A DNA stretch of 64,000 nt from Tribonema minus (Eukaryota > Sar > Xanthophyceae > Tribonematales > Tribonemataceae). A program made the translations under genes and the position numbers. The notes below the pieces were generated by a model. That model searched no databases and was not told the DNA's origin. It saw nothing but the letters and a program-made list of their open reading frames with translations. This document shows positions 46,401 to 57,217 of the stretch, piece by piece. Where the stretch lies: assembly GCA_017506865.1 (NCBI GenBank), contig JAFCMP010000042.1, positions 358,971-422,970 on the forward strand, written 5' to 3'. Numbering within the stretch: position 1 is the stretch's first letter; each line of letters opens with the position of its first letter.

Positions 46401-49400
46401 CTGTTTGCAAGCTGGGCATCTACCGTCTGGGCTTTTTCGCGCCCTCAGCGAGAATCAATACAAGGTACAGTAGGCCACGCAACGTTGCAGCAAGGCTTCG
46501 GCATGACATGAGGCGGTATGCTGACACTACGACATCAGATTCGGATTGCACACTCATGACATTGTGGGTGTTGCAGCATACCTCAACTTGAAGTAAACAG
46601 CTGCAGACCACTGCAGGATCGCAGCACGTTTCAGCATTGGGCCAACGTGCTAACCTTGTTGTGATACTTCGAAGTGTTCGAGCTTATTCAAAGGGCTTTC
46701 TACGTACACCCTGTTGATCTTGTAAGCTTCGCAATAGAGCTCTACGAGCTTTCGATTCGTTGTTCATGCACATCTTGTAAGCATCGCAATATGCACATGA
46801 GCATTCCCTGACGTGTAATGCAGACCATAAGCGCGCGCAGCAGCAGCGTCCTGACCGTGGAGATCGACCTCTGATGGACGCCCTCCATTGAGATATACTC
46901 CAAAATGAAGTTGAAGTACAAGATGACACGCCTTGTGGGAGTAACTCGGTTTACCCTCCGCCAATGTCAAGGAAAGCGATGACCATAAAGATCAACCCTG
47001 ATGGACGCCTTTGCCGTACGAGATGACACGCCTCATGGCACAGCGGTCACATGCCGCCTGTACTCGAACCACACATGCCCCATTGCACCTGCTACTTCCG
47101 CTTATACGCTCATGGTGTAGGTGAGGTACTGTAAGCATGTAATGCATGCGCGCCATCCTGCCGCAGTGCGCAGAGCGACGTAAAAGCGGACAAAAAACAC
47201 CGCATTTCCGCTCGCCTGCTTAGGACCCTTCATCCGATGCGTAATTTTCTTGCTCTACACAAGTTACTTCCTGCTTGAAGCACTCAAAAACAATCCGAAC
47301 TTGAACTTCCGCAGTATCTATTGAGTGCACCAAACTTGAACTTCAGCAGTATGCCTTTCTTTCTCTGCTTGGAGTTGTAGAGTTAGGGCTAGGGTTAGGT
47401 TTGGAGTTAGGATTAAGGTCAGGGTTAGGGTTACACAATAGTACGCAATAACACTCCAAACTTGAACTTCGGCATCAAGTACCTTTCCTTCTCGGTCATC
47501 TGCTGGTAGTCCTTGGTCTCCTCGTCGCGCCTATCGCCGTCGTGCACGCTGCAATTCGCACCATAACTTTAAACTTGAACTTCAATAGCAGTTACCTTTC
47601 TTTCTCGGTCATCTGCTGGTAGTCCTTGGTCTCCAAAAATGCAAAACTTCAAATTGACCTTTAGCGGTGAGTACCTTTCTTTCTCGGTCATCTGCTGGTA
47701 GTCCTTGGTCTCCTCGTCGCGCCTGTCGCGGTCGCGTACGCCGCGTTTCGCACAACTTCAAACTTGAACTTCAATATCAGTTACCTTTCTTTCTCAGTCA
47801 TCTGCTGGTAGTCCTTGGTCTCCTCGTCGCGCTTATCGCGGTCGCGCACGCCGCCGTTCTCTCAACTTCAAACACTTGAACTTCAGCAGCAATTACCTTT
47901 CTTTCTCGGTCATCTGCTGGTACTCCTTGGTCTCCTCGTCACGCTTATCGCGGTCGCGGACGCCGCGGTTCGCGCGCGTGAAAACGTCCTTCCTGCGCGC
48001 TCAGCAACGACGCGTTGCAGAGTCAGCGGCGTCGCACGCTCACAGGTCGACATGCGGCGACGTCAAGTAGGCGCAACCCAAACGTAGCGCTGTGTTTCGT
48101 CGGGAGACTCTCAGGGGAGTAACCTCAGGGCAACGCTGACCAGCAGCGACGCGCCGCAGTATCGTCAGCAGCGGCACGCACGGATTGGCAATCCATCCCT
48201 CGCGCCATAGAGAGCAGGTACAAACGGAATACGGCGCTGCCTGTCGGCAAGAAACTGACTAAGCAGCAACAGAGGCGCGCAGCGAGCACGAACTCTCGTG
48301 GCGGCATGCCGACAACGCGTCTTTGCCCTCGCTGGACAGGGCATTGTCCCCTGGGACCCCCCCGCGCGCATGAACACGTCCTGCCTGCGTACTCAGCAAG
48401 GTGCGCCGCAGTTGCGTCAGCATCGGCACACACGGATTGTCCATCCCGTGCGACATTAAGCTATTGCAAACCACATGCAGCGCTGTATATTTGCCAGGAA
48501 ACTCTCAGGGGTGTAACCTTAGGGCTACGCGTGCCACAGAGTCAGCAGCGAAACGCACACGCGTGTCTATCTCTCACGACATCGAGATTGATACACACGC
48601 ACGTTGTCCATTGCGTGCAACATCGAGCAGGCGCAATCCAAATATGCGCTGTGTTTTGCCAGGAGACTCTCAGGGGAGTACCCTTGGGGGAACCCTGACC
48701 CCCAAAACGCGCCGCAGAGTCAGCAGCATCACACGCACATCGTCCGTGCCGTGCGGCACCGAGCTGCTACAAACCAAATGTAGCGCTGTATTTTGCCAGG
48801 AATAAGCAATCAGTGACGGTGGCGCATAGCGAGCGCACACTGTGGCACGCTGCGGCGGCGGCATATCGATGTAGCGTCAGCAGCGGCACGCACACGCATG
48901 TCCATCTCTGACGACAAGGAGATGGATACACACGTAGATTGTCCATCCCGTGCGATGTCGAGCCAGCGCAAACCAAATGTGGCGCTGTGTTTTGCCAGGA
49001 GACTCTCAAGGGAGTAACCCTAGGGCAACCTTGAACCGCAAGACGCGCCGCAGAGTCAGCAGCGTCACACACACATCATCCGTGCCGTGCGGCATCGAGC
49101 TGCTACAAACCAAATGTAGCGCTGTACTCTGCCAGGAGACAAAGCAGCCAGTGACGGTGGCGCGCAGCGAGCACACACTGTGGCACTGTCACGGCGGCAT
49201 GTCGATGTAGAGTCGGCTGCGACACGCACAAGCATGTCCATCTCTCACGACATGGACATGGATACACACGCACATTGTCGACACCGTGCGATGTCGAGCA
49301 GGCGCAAACGAAATGTAGCGCTGTGTTTTGCCAGGAGACTCTCGGGGCAGTAACCTCGGGGTCACCCTCCCTCACCTAACCTAACCTAACCTAGCCGTAG

Positions 49401-52400
49401 AGTCAGCAGCTACACACAATTGCATGTCCATCTCTCGCGTTATCGAGATGGACATACACGCACATTGTCCATCCCAGGCGACATCAACCGAAAGAAGCGC
49501 TGTGTTCTGCCAGGAGACTTTCAGGGTAACCTCAGGGTAACCCTCACCCTCACCTACCCTAACGTAGCCATAGAATCAGCAGCGACACGCATGTGCATAT
49601 CCATCTCTCATGACATTTAGATGGATAGACGATACAGTATCTGACTTTTTTTATGCCATGACAGAACGTGAACCAGTAACGGCGGCGCGCAGCAAGCACA
49701 TTCTCTGGCGGCAATAAGTTAACGACAGATCTTTCCCCGCACTCGAATGGATTTTGTCCTGCAAGCATTCTCCTTCATGCGCTCACGACGTTACGACGAA
49801 TCGGGCCTCACGATGCATATCCTTGACAACAGGGCGCAACGGCTATAGCATTAGATGCAAGGACAGGGTCGAGTGACCGGGCCAGTGTGACAGCGAAGAC
49901 TCTCCTAGGGTGAGAGCTAGATCACGTCGACATTGTATGAACAGGGTTGAATCTGACACGCAGACTGTGGGTAGGGCTGAGGTTTGGGTCCGCCGACCTA
50001 GGGCTAGGGCTAGGGCTAGGGTTAGGTTTACTCACCGTAGGCGCATCTCGCCCTCCGCGAGCACGCCCGCCGCGCGCTTGCCGCGCATCGCCCTGCAGAG
50101 CGCACCCAGTATTCGAGCAGGGCCACTCGCGCGTCAATTGTGGTTTGCAGCTGGGGTAAGAGGTAACGGCATCATTAGCGCCAGGCTCTCAGCAGGGGCA
50201 CTTGTGCGTCAATCGTGGCTTGGAGCTGGTATAAGAGGATAGGGCATATTTAGCGGCAGCCTCTCCATTCGCGCTGATGCGTCGCATATGTTCACGCCCC
50301 ATTTGGCCGAAAGCACAAGGCGCTGCCTGCGCGCACACGGGCGCCAGTGTGATGAGCGCCCGCTTGCTAAGCGTGGACACCCGTTCGTAGCCGATCGACA
50401 GACCGTTCGGGTTGAGGTTCCGTGCCGAAGCATTCGCGTTGAGGTTTGAAGTTGGGTTTTGGCGCCGAGAAGCGGGCGCGCATGTTAGCAAATACGCAGC
50501 TGAAATCAAAGCCAAGCGGCGCATCAACTAATTACCAGGCTCGGGTTGAGACATGCTGCGTGTCAGGAGGAGGCGGACAGCCAGCGCTGCGCTGTGGGGT
50601 GCAGGAGGCCAGGGGCGCGCAATGACCCCCAAGGTTCCAAGTGCACCAGCGCAGCGCACTTCAATGACAATGCAACAATGATGCTGCCAAGAGGGGTATG
50701 AGCGCTGGCCAATCTATAACGTGCTCCCACGCTCAAATGCACGCGCGCGCTCCTCACACACTGTGGAATTCACAGAGTACTTCCCTCATGTGTGCAACTG
50801 TGATCATGATGTACGTGTGGGTGCTCACATCTCCCTCCACAGGCGGTTCAGTACGCTCAAGAGGGATGGCGGACCAGGTAGGAGCCATGTTGCAAGGCGA
50901 CAATCGTCATTGCTCGTGTGAAATCCAACAGCAGTAACACTTGAAACTAAGCCGCATCCTAAGTGGCTGCGCGCAGGTTAAACTTCACTCTTGACGAAAA
51001 TTTTTCATCGCAAGACCGTGGCGAACGGCAAGCATCATGTCCCAACTTCAACTTGCTGCGCCGACAAGCAAAAAGCTGCTCTTGTTGACAATCTTTCAGG
51101 GGTTATCACGACTCCACACCCGGAGTCATCGCCCGACTCCGCTCCGACTCCGTTGCGGCCGGAGCAGATTCGGAGTCATTTGGGCCATCACTTTGCTCCT
51201 CGAAGTCGGAGTCGGAGTTGTAAGCACACGAGTCACAGCTCCGCGGAGCGGAGTCGGAGTCGTACAGATATTGTAGATTCTTGGTAACCCCTGCAATCTT
51301 TCATCACCGTGGTGCGCGGCAAGCACCTCATGAGTGATGATAATCGTCACCAGAATCTGTACATACATACACGGTGCGCGGCAAGCACCCCATGAGTGAT
51401 GATAATCGTCGCCAGAATCTGTACATACATACATACACACATACCTGAGGTTGCCGTCGCCCGCCTCGCCGCTGTCGCCGCCTTTGCCCATCTTCAACTG
51501 AGCAGCATTCGAGGCACACAGGGAGCGGCGGCACGGGCGCACCGTCAGTTGCTGTGACAGGCCAACAGCGTCGTTGGGTAGGCCACACGATGTGCAGCCC
51601 AATGAACACATGAGAGACAGTGCTCCTTTCGCATGTCTGAGAAAGCATGTGGATCGCGGGTCTTCCCCCTAGCCTCAACCCTATGCCCTAGTACTAACCC
51701 CAATCCAGACCCTGCTTGGGTTACAGCGGAATGGTGCAGGGTGCCCCCGTTTGACACACAGCGCACGCGGAGCGCTGCCACGCGGTGCACAGCGCTCAGG
51801 CACTTTGTGCAGCATTGCTCCGCCACCACCACAACGCGTGCCATCGCTCAGGCGGCGTGTGCAACAGCGCTCCACCAGCGCCGACGCAGTGCACTGCCGA
51901 TGTGAACCAAGGATATGTATGTATGGATGGCTGTGCAGCGGTGATTCATCGGCACCAGCGCCACGTCAGACGCATGCCTTTCATGGTGCCGCACTGTCGC
52001 AGTGGCGGGCGAGCACTGCCACTGAGCGCTGCCACGTGCACACTGGATTGACTGTCGCAGCAGCAGCGACAGCAGGTGCGCAGTGCACAGGCGGCAGTGC
52101 ACAGCAATGGGCTCTGGGCGCGCGTGCTCGCGCCCTGTTGCTGTGCACAACGCTTAAGCGTCTACTACTCAGGCATAAATGCACAGGTCTATCCATTGGA
52201 CCAAAGCACAAGTGCACGCATCCTACTCCTTCAAGTGCCGCATTTGGGCGGCAATCGGCCCACAAAGCGAGCCAGGGTAGACTGTGAAAGGTACAATGTG
52301 ACGTGATGCCACGAGAAATGCAATTCAACAGAGCGCTGAACCCCCCCCCCCAAACAGCAGTCGCAAACGCCTGTGCTTGATCTAGATGTATGTATGCATG

Positions 52401-52548
52401 GATGGATGGATGAATGGATGTATACATGTATGTATGCATATGTACGTTTGCATGTATGCATGTTACGTCAGGTGTATGTATGTATGTTCACCTGCTCCTC
52501 CTGCTGAGCCACCAGGGCCTTCAGTCCCACCATGGACCGGCCATCGAC
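40466..52548 (-). CDS. CCDC174: CCDC174-like nuclear coiled-coil protein; N-terminal exon not identified
   Basis: Ten minus-strand exons with matching phases: 52548-52492, 51497-51445, 50092-50036, 47992-47897, 46292-46211, 45350-45298, 43293-43188, 42227-41951, 41428-41364 and 40612-40466 (TGA), about 330 residues. The series matches CCDC174 order: SMVGLKALVAQQEEQ (family S-L-V-x-LKAEL), ANRGVRDRDKRDEE, HAKAQLYSKIARGE (family KAKLYEKMxxG), GLLVEFSRKTQEEL (family YLVDFTQK), EILDEFGRTRVVKK (family Y-V-D-x-LGRTRR), RDRWENRL and the basic coil EALRAQGEAAREREGVRKGA followed by LELLRRKAEERK. Human CCDC174 is nuclear and interacts with the exon-junction factor EIF4A3. The family's G-V-x-Y-F-A-F segment was not found. 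Exon 42227-41951 contains a run of ten glycines. Confidence 0.85.
40728..41077. repeat. Direct duplication of ~188 bp
   Basis: GAGCAATGCTGCAACTACCT... at 40728-40915 is repeated at 40917-41077 with scattered changes. Shared blocks include AGAAATGGGCGCACAAGCAC and ACGGGCACAAGTCAGAAGCG. It lies in the last CCDC174 intron. Confidence 0.88.
41620..41830 (-). repeat. Copies of the 3' end of CCDC174 exon 42227-41951
   Basis: The exon end encoding IAALLEEEGANSAGA recurs downstream on the minus strand at about 41780-41830 (nearly exact, GACAG|GTACC donor) and about 41630-41690. The second copy has TAG for the first Glu codon (41668-41670). Confidence 0.85.
43555..43960. repeat. Block dense in GAGCGCTGCC-type motifs
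   Basis: About fifteen variants of TGAGCGCTGC occur within 400 bp of a CCDC174 intron, irregularly spaced, mixed with GTCAGGCG pieces. A similar looser block lies at 12610-13010 in the first gene, and single copies occur beside exon edges elsewhere (for example 62179-62850). Confidence 0.8.
45640..46090 (-). repeat. Copies of the 3' end of CCDC174 exon 46292-46211
   Basis: The exon end encoding AKAQLYGKIARGEVAAPE with its GTATA donor recurs downstream at about 46022-46082, 45836-45900 and 45630-45685 (the last reads CNKIARGEVAALE). The unit of about 185 bp includes intron sequence with AAAAAGTACATTGTGATAGC. Confidence 0.88.
46354..46468 (-). repeat. Dispersed ~110-bp repeat family, inverted copy
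   Basis: On the minus strand this reads TTGATTCTCGCTGAGGGCGC, AGCCCAGACGG, then GAAAGTGTCTCAATGCG, the same order as the plus-strand copies. It lies just upstream (minus strand) of exon 46292-46211. Confidence 0.65.
47485..47865 (-). repeat. Copies of the 3' end of CCDC174 exon 47992-47897
   Basis: The exon end encoding RDEETKDYQQMTEKER and its GTAA/GTA donor recurs downstream at about 47787-47860, 47670-47740, 47596-47635 (short) and 47478-47545. AACTTGAACTTC tracts lie between copies. Confidence 0.88.
48070..49620. repeat. Minisatellite-like array, irregular unit of ~165-390 bp
   Basis: A compound unit recurs: GCCAGGAGACTCTCAGGGG, AGTAACC(CT)AGGG, CGCCGCAGAGTCAGCAGCG, a CCATCTC...GAGATGG inverted pair and CAAACCAAATGTAGCGCTGT. 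The GGAGACTCTC block occurs near 48102, 48492, 48657, 48992, 49330 and 49517; truncated units lie near 48795 and 49131. It occupies a CCDC174 intron. Confidence 0.85.
49998..50030. repeat. Telomere-like variant tract (GGGCTA/GGGTTA)n
   Basis: CTAGGGCTAGGGCTAGGGCT followed by AGGGTTAGG, immediately beside the donor of CCDC174 exon 50092-50036. Confidence 0.8.
51097..51293. mobile_element. Short hAT-like MITE with perfect 8-bp target duplication
   Basis: The 197-bp element begins CAGGGGTTA and ends TAACCCCTG. The flanks are CAATCTTT at 51089-51096 and 51294-51301. The interior is made largely of GACTCCGACTCC / GGAGTCGGAGTC repeats in both orientations and has no coding capacity. It lies in a CCDC174 intron. 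Confidence 0.88.
51311..51434. repeat. Tandem duplication, 2 x 62 bp
   Basis: GGTGCGCGGCAAGCACC... through AGAATCTGTACATACATACA occurs twice in a row with two or three differences, ending at the donor side of CCDC174 exon 51497-51445. Confidence 0.9.
52384..52490. repeat. Tetranucleotide tract (ATGG/ATGT)n
   Basis: Imperfect GTAT, GGAT and GCAT repeats downstream (minus strand) of the donor of CCDC174 exon 52548-52492. Confidence 0.85.
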
Positions 52549-54255
52549 CTGAGGGTGATGCGCGGCGAGTGATGGTGATGATCAGCACAAAAGAAAAAAA
52601 CCACAATCTCGAACATACATTGGTTTTGTACTTCAACACCGCGTCGACTTCGTAACTTGCACTCACCCTGACCCTGATCCTGCAGTTAACGCAGCAGCAG
52701 TGAGAAGGCAGGATAGGGCCGCGGCGATGCACGAAACTGCACCACTTAACTCTGGGCCTGCACTAACTTCTGTGTAGCGTGCGAAGTGAGCAAACTACAC
52801 GACTTCCTTCATTGCGCAAAAGCCCAACGGTGCTGTAGCAGCCGCAGCGAGGACGCCAACCACATACCAGATTCAGACATGGCAATGGATAAGACTGCTT
52901 CAACAAGAAAGCCCCAACGTGAATGCTCCAGCTTCTGGGTGGATTTCAGTGACTCCGATGGTGATCATGGTGAGTGCCGACAGGCGGTAGACACATGACA
53001 ATGTATGAAAGGTGGCGATGTAGACAGAAGCGCTTTCGCGGACAGGAGTTGTGTGGCTGAGGCATGACGTTACATGTAGCTGGCGACCTTAAGTACATGG
53101 CTTTCGCGGACTAAACACTGTGTGGTTGAGCGTGACACACAGTGTGCGTGCCATGTTGTGTGTGAGATATGGGACTTACACGGACAGGAATTGTGTGGCT
53201 GAGGCATGACACAACATGCAGTTGGCGATCTAAACCACAGCACCTTCAAGGACTGAAAACATGAGGCGTGACTCACATATTCGCGTACTATGGCAGCATG
53301 CGCGTTGGGCGAAAGTAGAGTCCTGCAAACAAGCTGCTTGGACACTGTGGACATGGCTAGCCACAGTTAAGAAGAGCCTGGGTGCGTCGAGAAAAATTCG
53401 TACAGTATGCATGAAACTGTCCATGTGCTGATGTATGCCATGTTCTAAGAAGCAGCGACCAATGGCATCAACCTTCTACAACCACACCGACAGCCCACAA
53501 CTCGATGACAGCAAAGGCTGCCAGCTAAACTGCAAACAAACAGCTACAAGTTCCTGACACAGTAACCCGCAAGTGTCAATAAAGACAGGCACTACATAGA
53601 AGAAAAAACTGCAAGGGCAGGTTGATTATGGTGCGAAAACAGAATTTGCGATGCTTTAACAGTGCAATTGCCGGGCATAAGCACGCTACAAAGCTTATGT
53701 GCAGCACTGCATAAGCAGTCACTCTGGTAGGCGGCAAGAGTCTCTAGGCCTGCTTGCTATATGAAAACTCAACTATTGAATGCGAGCACGCACACACCTG
53801 TATTTTCTTGCCTTTGCTAGGCAGCAGGGCACTCTCCGTCAAGAATCCGAGTGACATAATGCGTGTCTTGTAGTTCCGACGCTAACTGCTCCTCCGGAGG
53901 ATCCTCCAGCTCTTTGTTCCCTTCACGAGCTCAGATGTAAGTAGGCAAGACGCAAGACGCAGTGCCTTGCTGTCGCTGCGGCCGCAGCACCTGTCCGTCG
54001 AGTACGTCTGCTTCAGTTTAGGAACCACAGCACGCCAGCGCACGACGAGCTGAACCAGCTCCTCCACTTCTACAACAGAACACACTTCAACTCGGTACTT
54101 CAAACTTGAAGTTCTTCCTGCATATCTCATTGGAGCCGCGCTTGACATGCGCGTCCCGTTGCTAGCTGGTGTGGGGGGGTGGGCGATACACACACATACT
54201 GCAGTGTGCCACCGGTGGGACCATTCGCGGAACGGGCACAAGCTTCAAAAATAAA
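52549..54255. other. Divergent intergenic region between CCDC174 (minus) and the Prx-like gene (plus)
   Basis: It must contain the missing CCDC174 5' exon and both promoters, but I could not assign them. A repeated block (GGACAGGAGTTGTGTGGCTG... near 53041 and a variant near 53180) lies here. No other supported feature. Confidence 0.5.
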
Positions 54256-55569
54256 ATGGTCGCACTAGTAACGGGCTTGCTGACTCTACATGTAGCTGTA
54301 GCGCTGGTGCTGCAACTGGTTAGCCAGGCTTTCGTCGCGAGCTCCGGTTTTCTTAGTGCGGGCTTCCGCAACTCAATGAAGGCCAACGTGCTGCACTCTG
54401 GTGCGAGGTCCGACGCTCTCAATGAAGTGACTGCTTTCGACCTGCTGGCGGACTTAGAGTTGACTAGCACCGTGGATGGCTCGCCGGTGCCCTTCTCGTC
54501 TCTCTGGGGCTCAAAGAGGACGTTGCGTGGTGGCATTTCTGCGCAGCTTTCCCTGGTGAACGAGCTTCGCCCGCGAGCTCAGCACAGAGTGGCTTCCCGC
54601 ACTGCCACGCAAGTGCAAGCTGGTTGCCATCGGCCAGGTATGCTCATGTGCTGCCTTGCGCAGCGTATCAGCTAGATCTTAGGTGCGCCTGTATGCCCAG
54701 TATCCTGCTGGAGACCCTCAGCGAGACTTGTAGGCATATATACCACGGCGGTTGTTTTAAGTGCGCCGTAGCGCCCAGCTACTGCACATCTACCAAGCGC
54801 TGCGCTGCTGCTCTGTCGCGACCTGCTTGGATTGCTGGGCAACGCGGTTATACCTGCACCAGCGCGCACAACAGAATCAGCTGGCGGTTCTTAGGTGACT
54901 ATGTTAGCAATCTCACACAAAGCCGGTGAGTGTAAGAGTCACTTGTGAGGCACGATGCAATGCATGACACTACCTAAACATCACAACAGCAGTAGTATAT
55001 GAGTCAACACCATTGCTCATTTTTCTTGCACTTGCCTTTACCCTGCATCTGTGGTCATTGCAGGCCCCTGCAGCGTTTGCTGATCACATCGAGCTGCCCC
55101 TTGAGCGTCTCTTCCTGGACCACGAAGCGACGTTGCCAACCTACACAGCCCTTGATATGCTACCACACCCGGGCAGCAATCTGCGCCTGGACGTGCTCCA
55201 TGAAACTGAGCGGCGGCACTGGCGACCTCAAGACGGCCATACGCTGCTACAGGTTGATACAAGACACTTGGAATCAGGTCAGTGTGTCACATGCACACAG
55301 AGCGTGGGGATTGGTACGCTCGCACCTGCATGCACTCCCCGAGCTGCCTGGCGCGATAGTGGCTGCTGCGCACCAGTTCCCCTGGCCGCCTGCCCGGACT
55401 TGCACACATGTCGCAGTGAGCATGTGCGTGTGCACAGCCTGAGCGTACGGCGCCGACCTACGCTGCACCGCTGTTGTTGCTGGTGTGTGCTGTACAGGGC
55501 GGCGTGCTGGTGTTTCGGGGCCGCAAGCTTGTGTTCAAGCACATAAGCAACGCCCCATTCATCAAATAG
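54256..55569 (+). CDS. Plastid-targeted AAED1/PRXL2-type peroxiredoxin-like protein, candidate selenoprotein with frame breaks
   Basis: Exons 54256-54637, 55064-55277 and 55498-55569 (TAG). The start gives a signal peptide (LVTGLLTLHVAVALVLQLV) ending SQAF|VASSGF and a transit-like stretch, so a complex plastid is the likely target. The body follows the chloroplast AAED1-like family: LTSTVDGSPVPFSSLWGSKR, VVAFLRSFPW, KLVAIGQ, LPLERLFLDHE, TYTALDM, GGTGDLKTAIRCY and the C-terminal GGVLVFRGRKLVF. An in-frame TGA at 54557-54559 stands where the family has its redox-active Cys, so selenocysteine is plausible. Two apparent +1 frame changes (about 54526 and between 55150 and 55200) are unexplained: assembly errors, tiny introns or pseudogene damage. 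No SECIS element was recognised by eye. Expected role is thiol/selenol peroxide reduction. Confidence 0.68.
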
Positions 55570-56254
55570 CACGGGCACAAGCACCTAGTGGCGGCCCCCT
55601 CCACGCAGCCCAGTCTGCAGGATGTTCTCAACGCCCTGTCAGCCTAGCCAATGGCGCGCTTCTTGCGGACAGATTTGCTTCCTTTAATCAAGGTGAAGGT
55701 AGTGTGCAGGTGTAATTGTCGTTTGTCTGCGCACAGGCACGTTTGGGTACGTAATGATGCACGTGCTTAGCGGGCACGTGCACCTCATCAAAATGCCAGT
55801 GTTGAGCGCTGAGGCGATACGGCTGCCATAAATAGTCATATGCGCAGTGTGCGTCTGCTAAAAAACTGCTGCCTGAAAGGTCGAGTCACCAAGGCATTCC
55901 ATAACGACTGCCACATCAGCGATGCACTGCGATCACCGCACTGCATGTTGCGTGGTATCAGTCGCTCTGCACGTTTCTGCATGGCGATGCCTTACACGCA
56001 GCAGACATGGTGAGACGTGAGCGGCCGCACTGTACTCCTGTGCAAATGGCGTGGTTTACATGGTCTGCCCTGCACGCGACAGCGCATGTATGCCGTAGTG
56101 GTGAGAGCGACGAACGCAGATGCTGCACTGCGCACATGCGCGGCGCTCCTGCTGTCTGTAATACATACACGCCGCTTACTGTACGTCAGTTGCGCAAGTG
56201 TCCTGAGGACTTCTTCTGCTGCCTTGCCCCGCTTGGCTGGCCTGCGTGAACAAC

Positions 56255-56364
56255 ACTTCTTTAATGTATTCTTGTCTAGGGCGCGACAACGTCCAGGTGG
56301 TAGATGTCCTGCTTGCTACTATCATCTACATATTTGTTGTGAGAATTTGAATGTATCTCAACAC
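56255..56364 (+). repeat. Dispersed ~110-bp repeat family, copy 5 (diverged)
   Basis: TCTTGTCTAGGGCGCGACAA, then CAGGTGGTAGATGTCCTGCTTGC and TGTATCTCAAC: the same order of blocks as the other copies, with more changes. Confidence 0.5.
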
Positions 56365-56643
56365 TTTCACATGGCCTATGTGACGCAAATGACATTATAA
56401 TGACATAAATGTCACCACATCACTTAAACACATATTTGAACATGTGTGCTGCATTGCGCATATAGCAGCCTGTGCTAGCATAGCATAGCGCACTGATGGT
56501 AGTGCTCCATGTGTTGTGTGCTCCATGTGTTGTGACTGCAGTGTTAAAAGGTCATCCTGGCGACAACATGAACATGGGCAGTACCATGAAGCCTGTGCCG
56601 GCAGCTTGCAGCCCATTACACTGCCCGCAATACCACATGCATC

Positions 56644-56763
56644 CCAGCACAAACGCGCCTGCCTGCAAGAATTTGCTGGGCCCTGGCAATTTCAGTCAGC
56701 CGTATCAGCACAAACGCGCCTGCCTGCAAGAATTTGCTGGGCCCTGGCAATTGTAGTCGGCCG
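56644..56763. repeat. Tandem duplication, ~60-bp unit
   Basis: CAGCACAAACGCGCCTGCCT through GGGCCCTGGCAATT occurs twice in succession, nearly identical, so it is recent. Confidence 0.92.
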
Positions 56764-57217
56764 TATACGCAAGTCTTGAACTAGGTACGTCAATGGGTGA
56801 TCGTCACAATTTTGTCCTGTGCACCGCGGCTCTGTCGCATGTATTTGCGGCAGAAGCAGGGCAGCCGCATAAACCTACATGGAGACGATGAAGGTCATAC
56901 ATGAAAAGTTCGCGGCGCCTTGAAGGATGGCATTGGTGTCTGCAGTTTGGAGCTTTGGTTGCCATATTCGTTGCAGTGTATCCTGACGTGCACCAACCTC
57001 AGCTTTGATGTTGACAGCATCATCTGTAAAGTGGTGGCACTGATGGCAAGCGCAGGCTGGCTTGAACAATTTGCATCCTTCTTCTTCTCAGGAACTTCAA
57101 GCTCCAGCTTTCGAAGTTCGCAGGTCCGATGATGCTCAGCAGCACTCTCTCGCAAGTTTTTTTTTTTTGGATTCGGCACACACACAAATCGCCAGCTCCA
57201 CCGCACACAGTGACACG

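Larger units (their letters stand above)
55570..57217. other. Intergenic region between the Prx-like gene and malate synthase
   Basis: It holds a strong hairpin (55754-55788: ATGA...GCACGTGC, loop, GCACGTGC...TCAT), a dispersed-repeat copy and a 60-bp tandem duplication. No gene supported. The malate synthase promoter must lie towards its right end. Confidence 0.55.

Noticed and set aside
55754-55788. Strong hairpin in the 3' flank of the Prx-like gene as a SECIS element
   Set aside because: The stem begins ATGA, but the opposite strand is TCAT and not a GA-containing quartet, and the loop lacks the expected AA. It is a simple palindrome.
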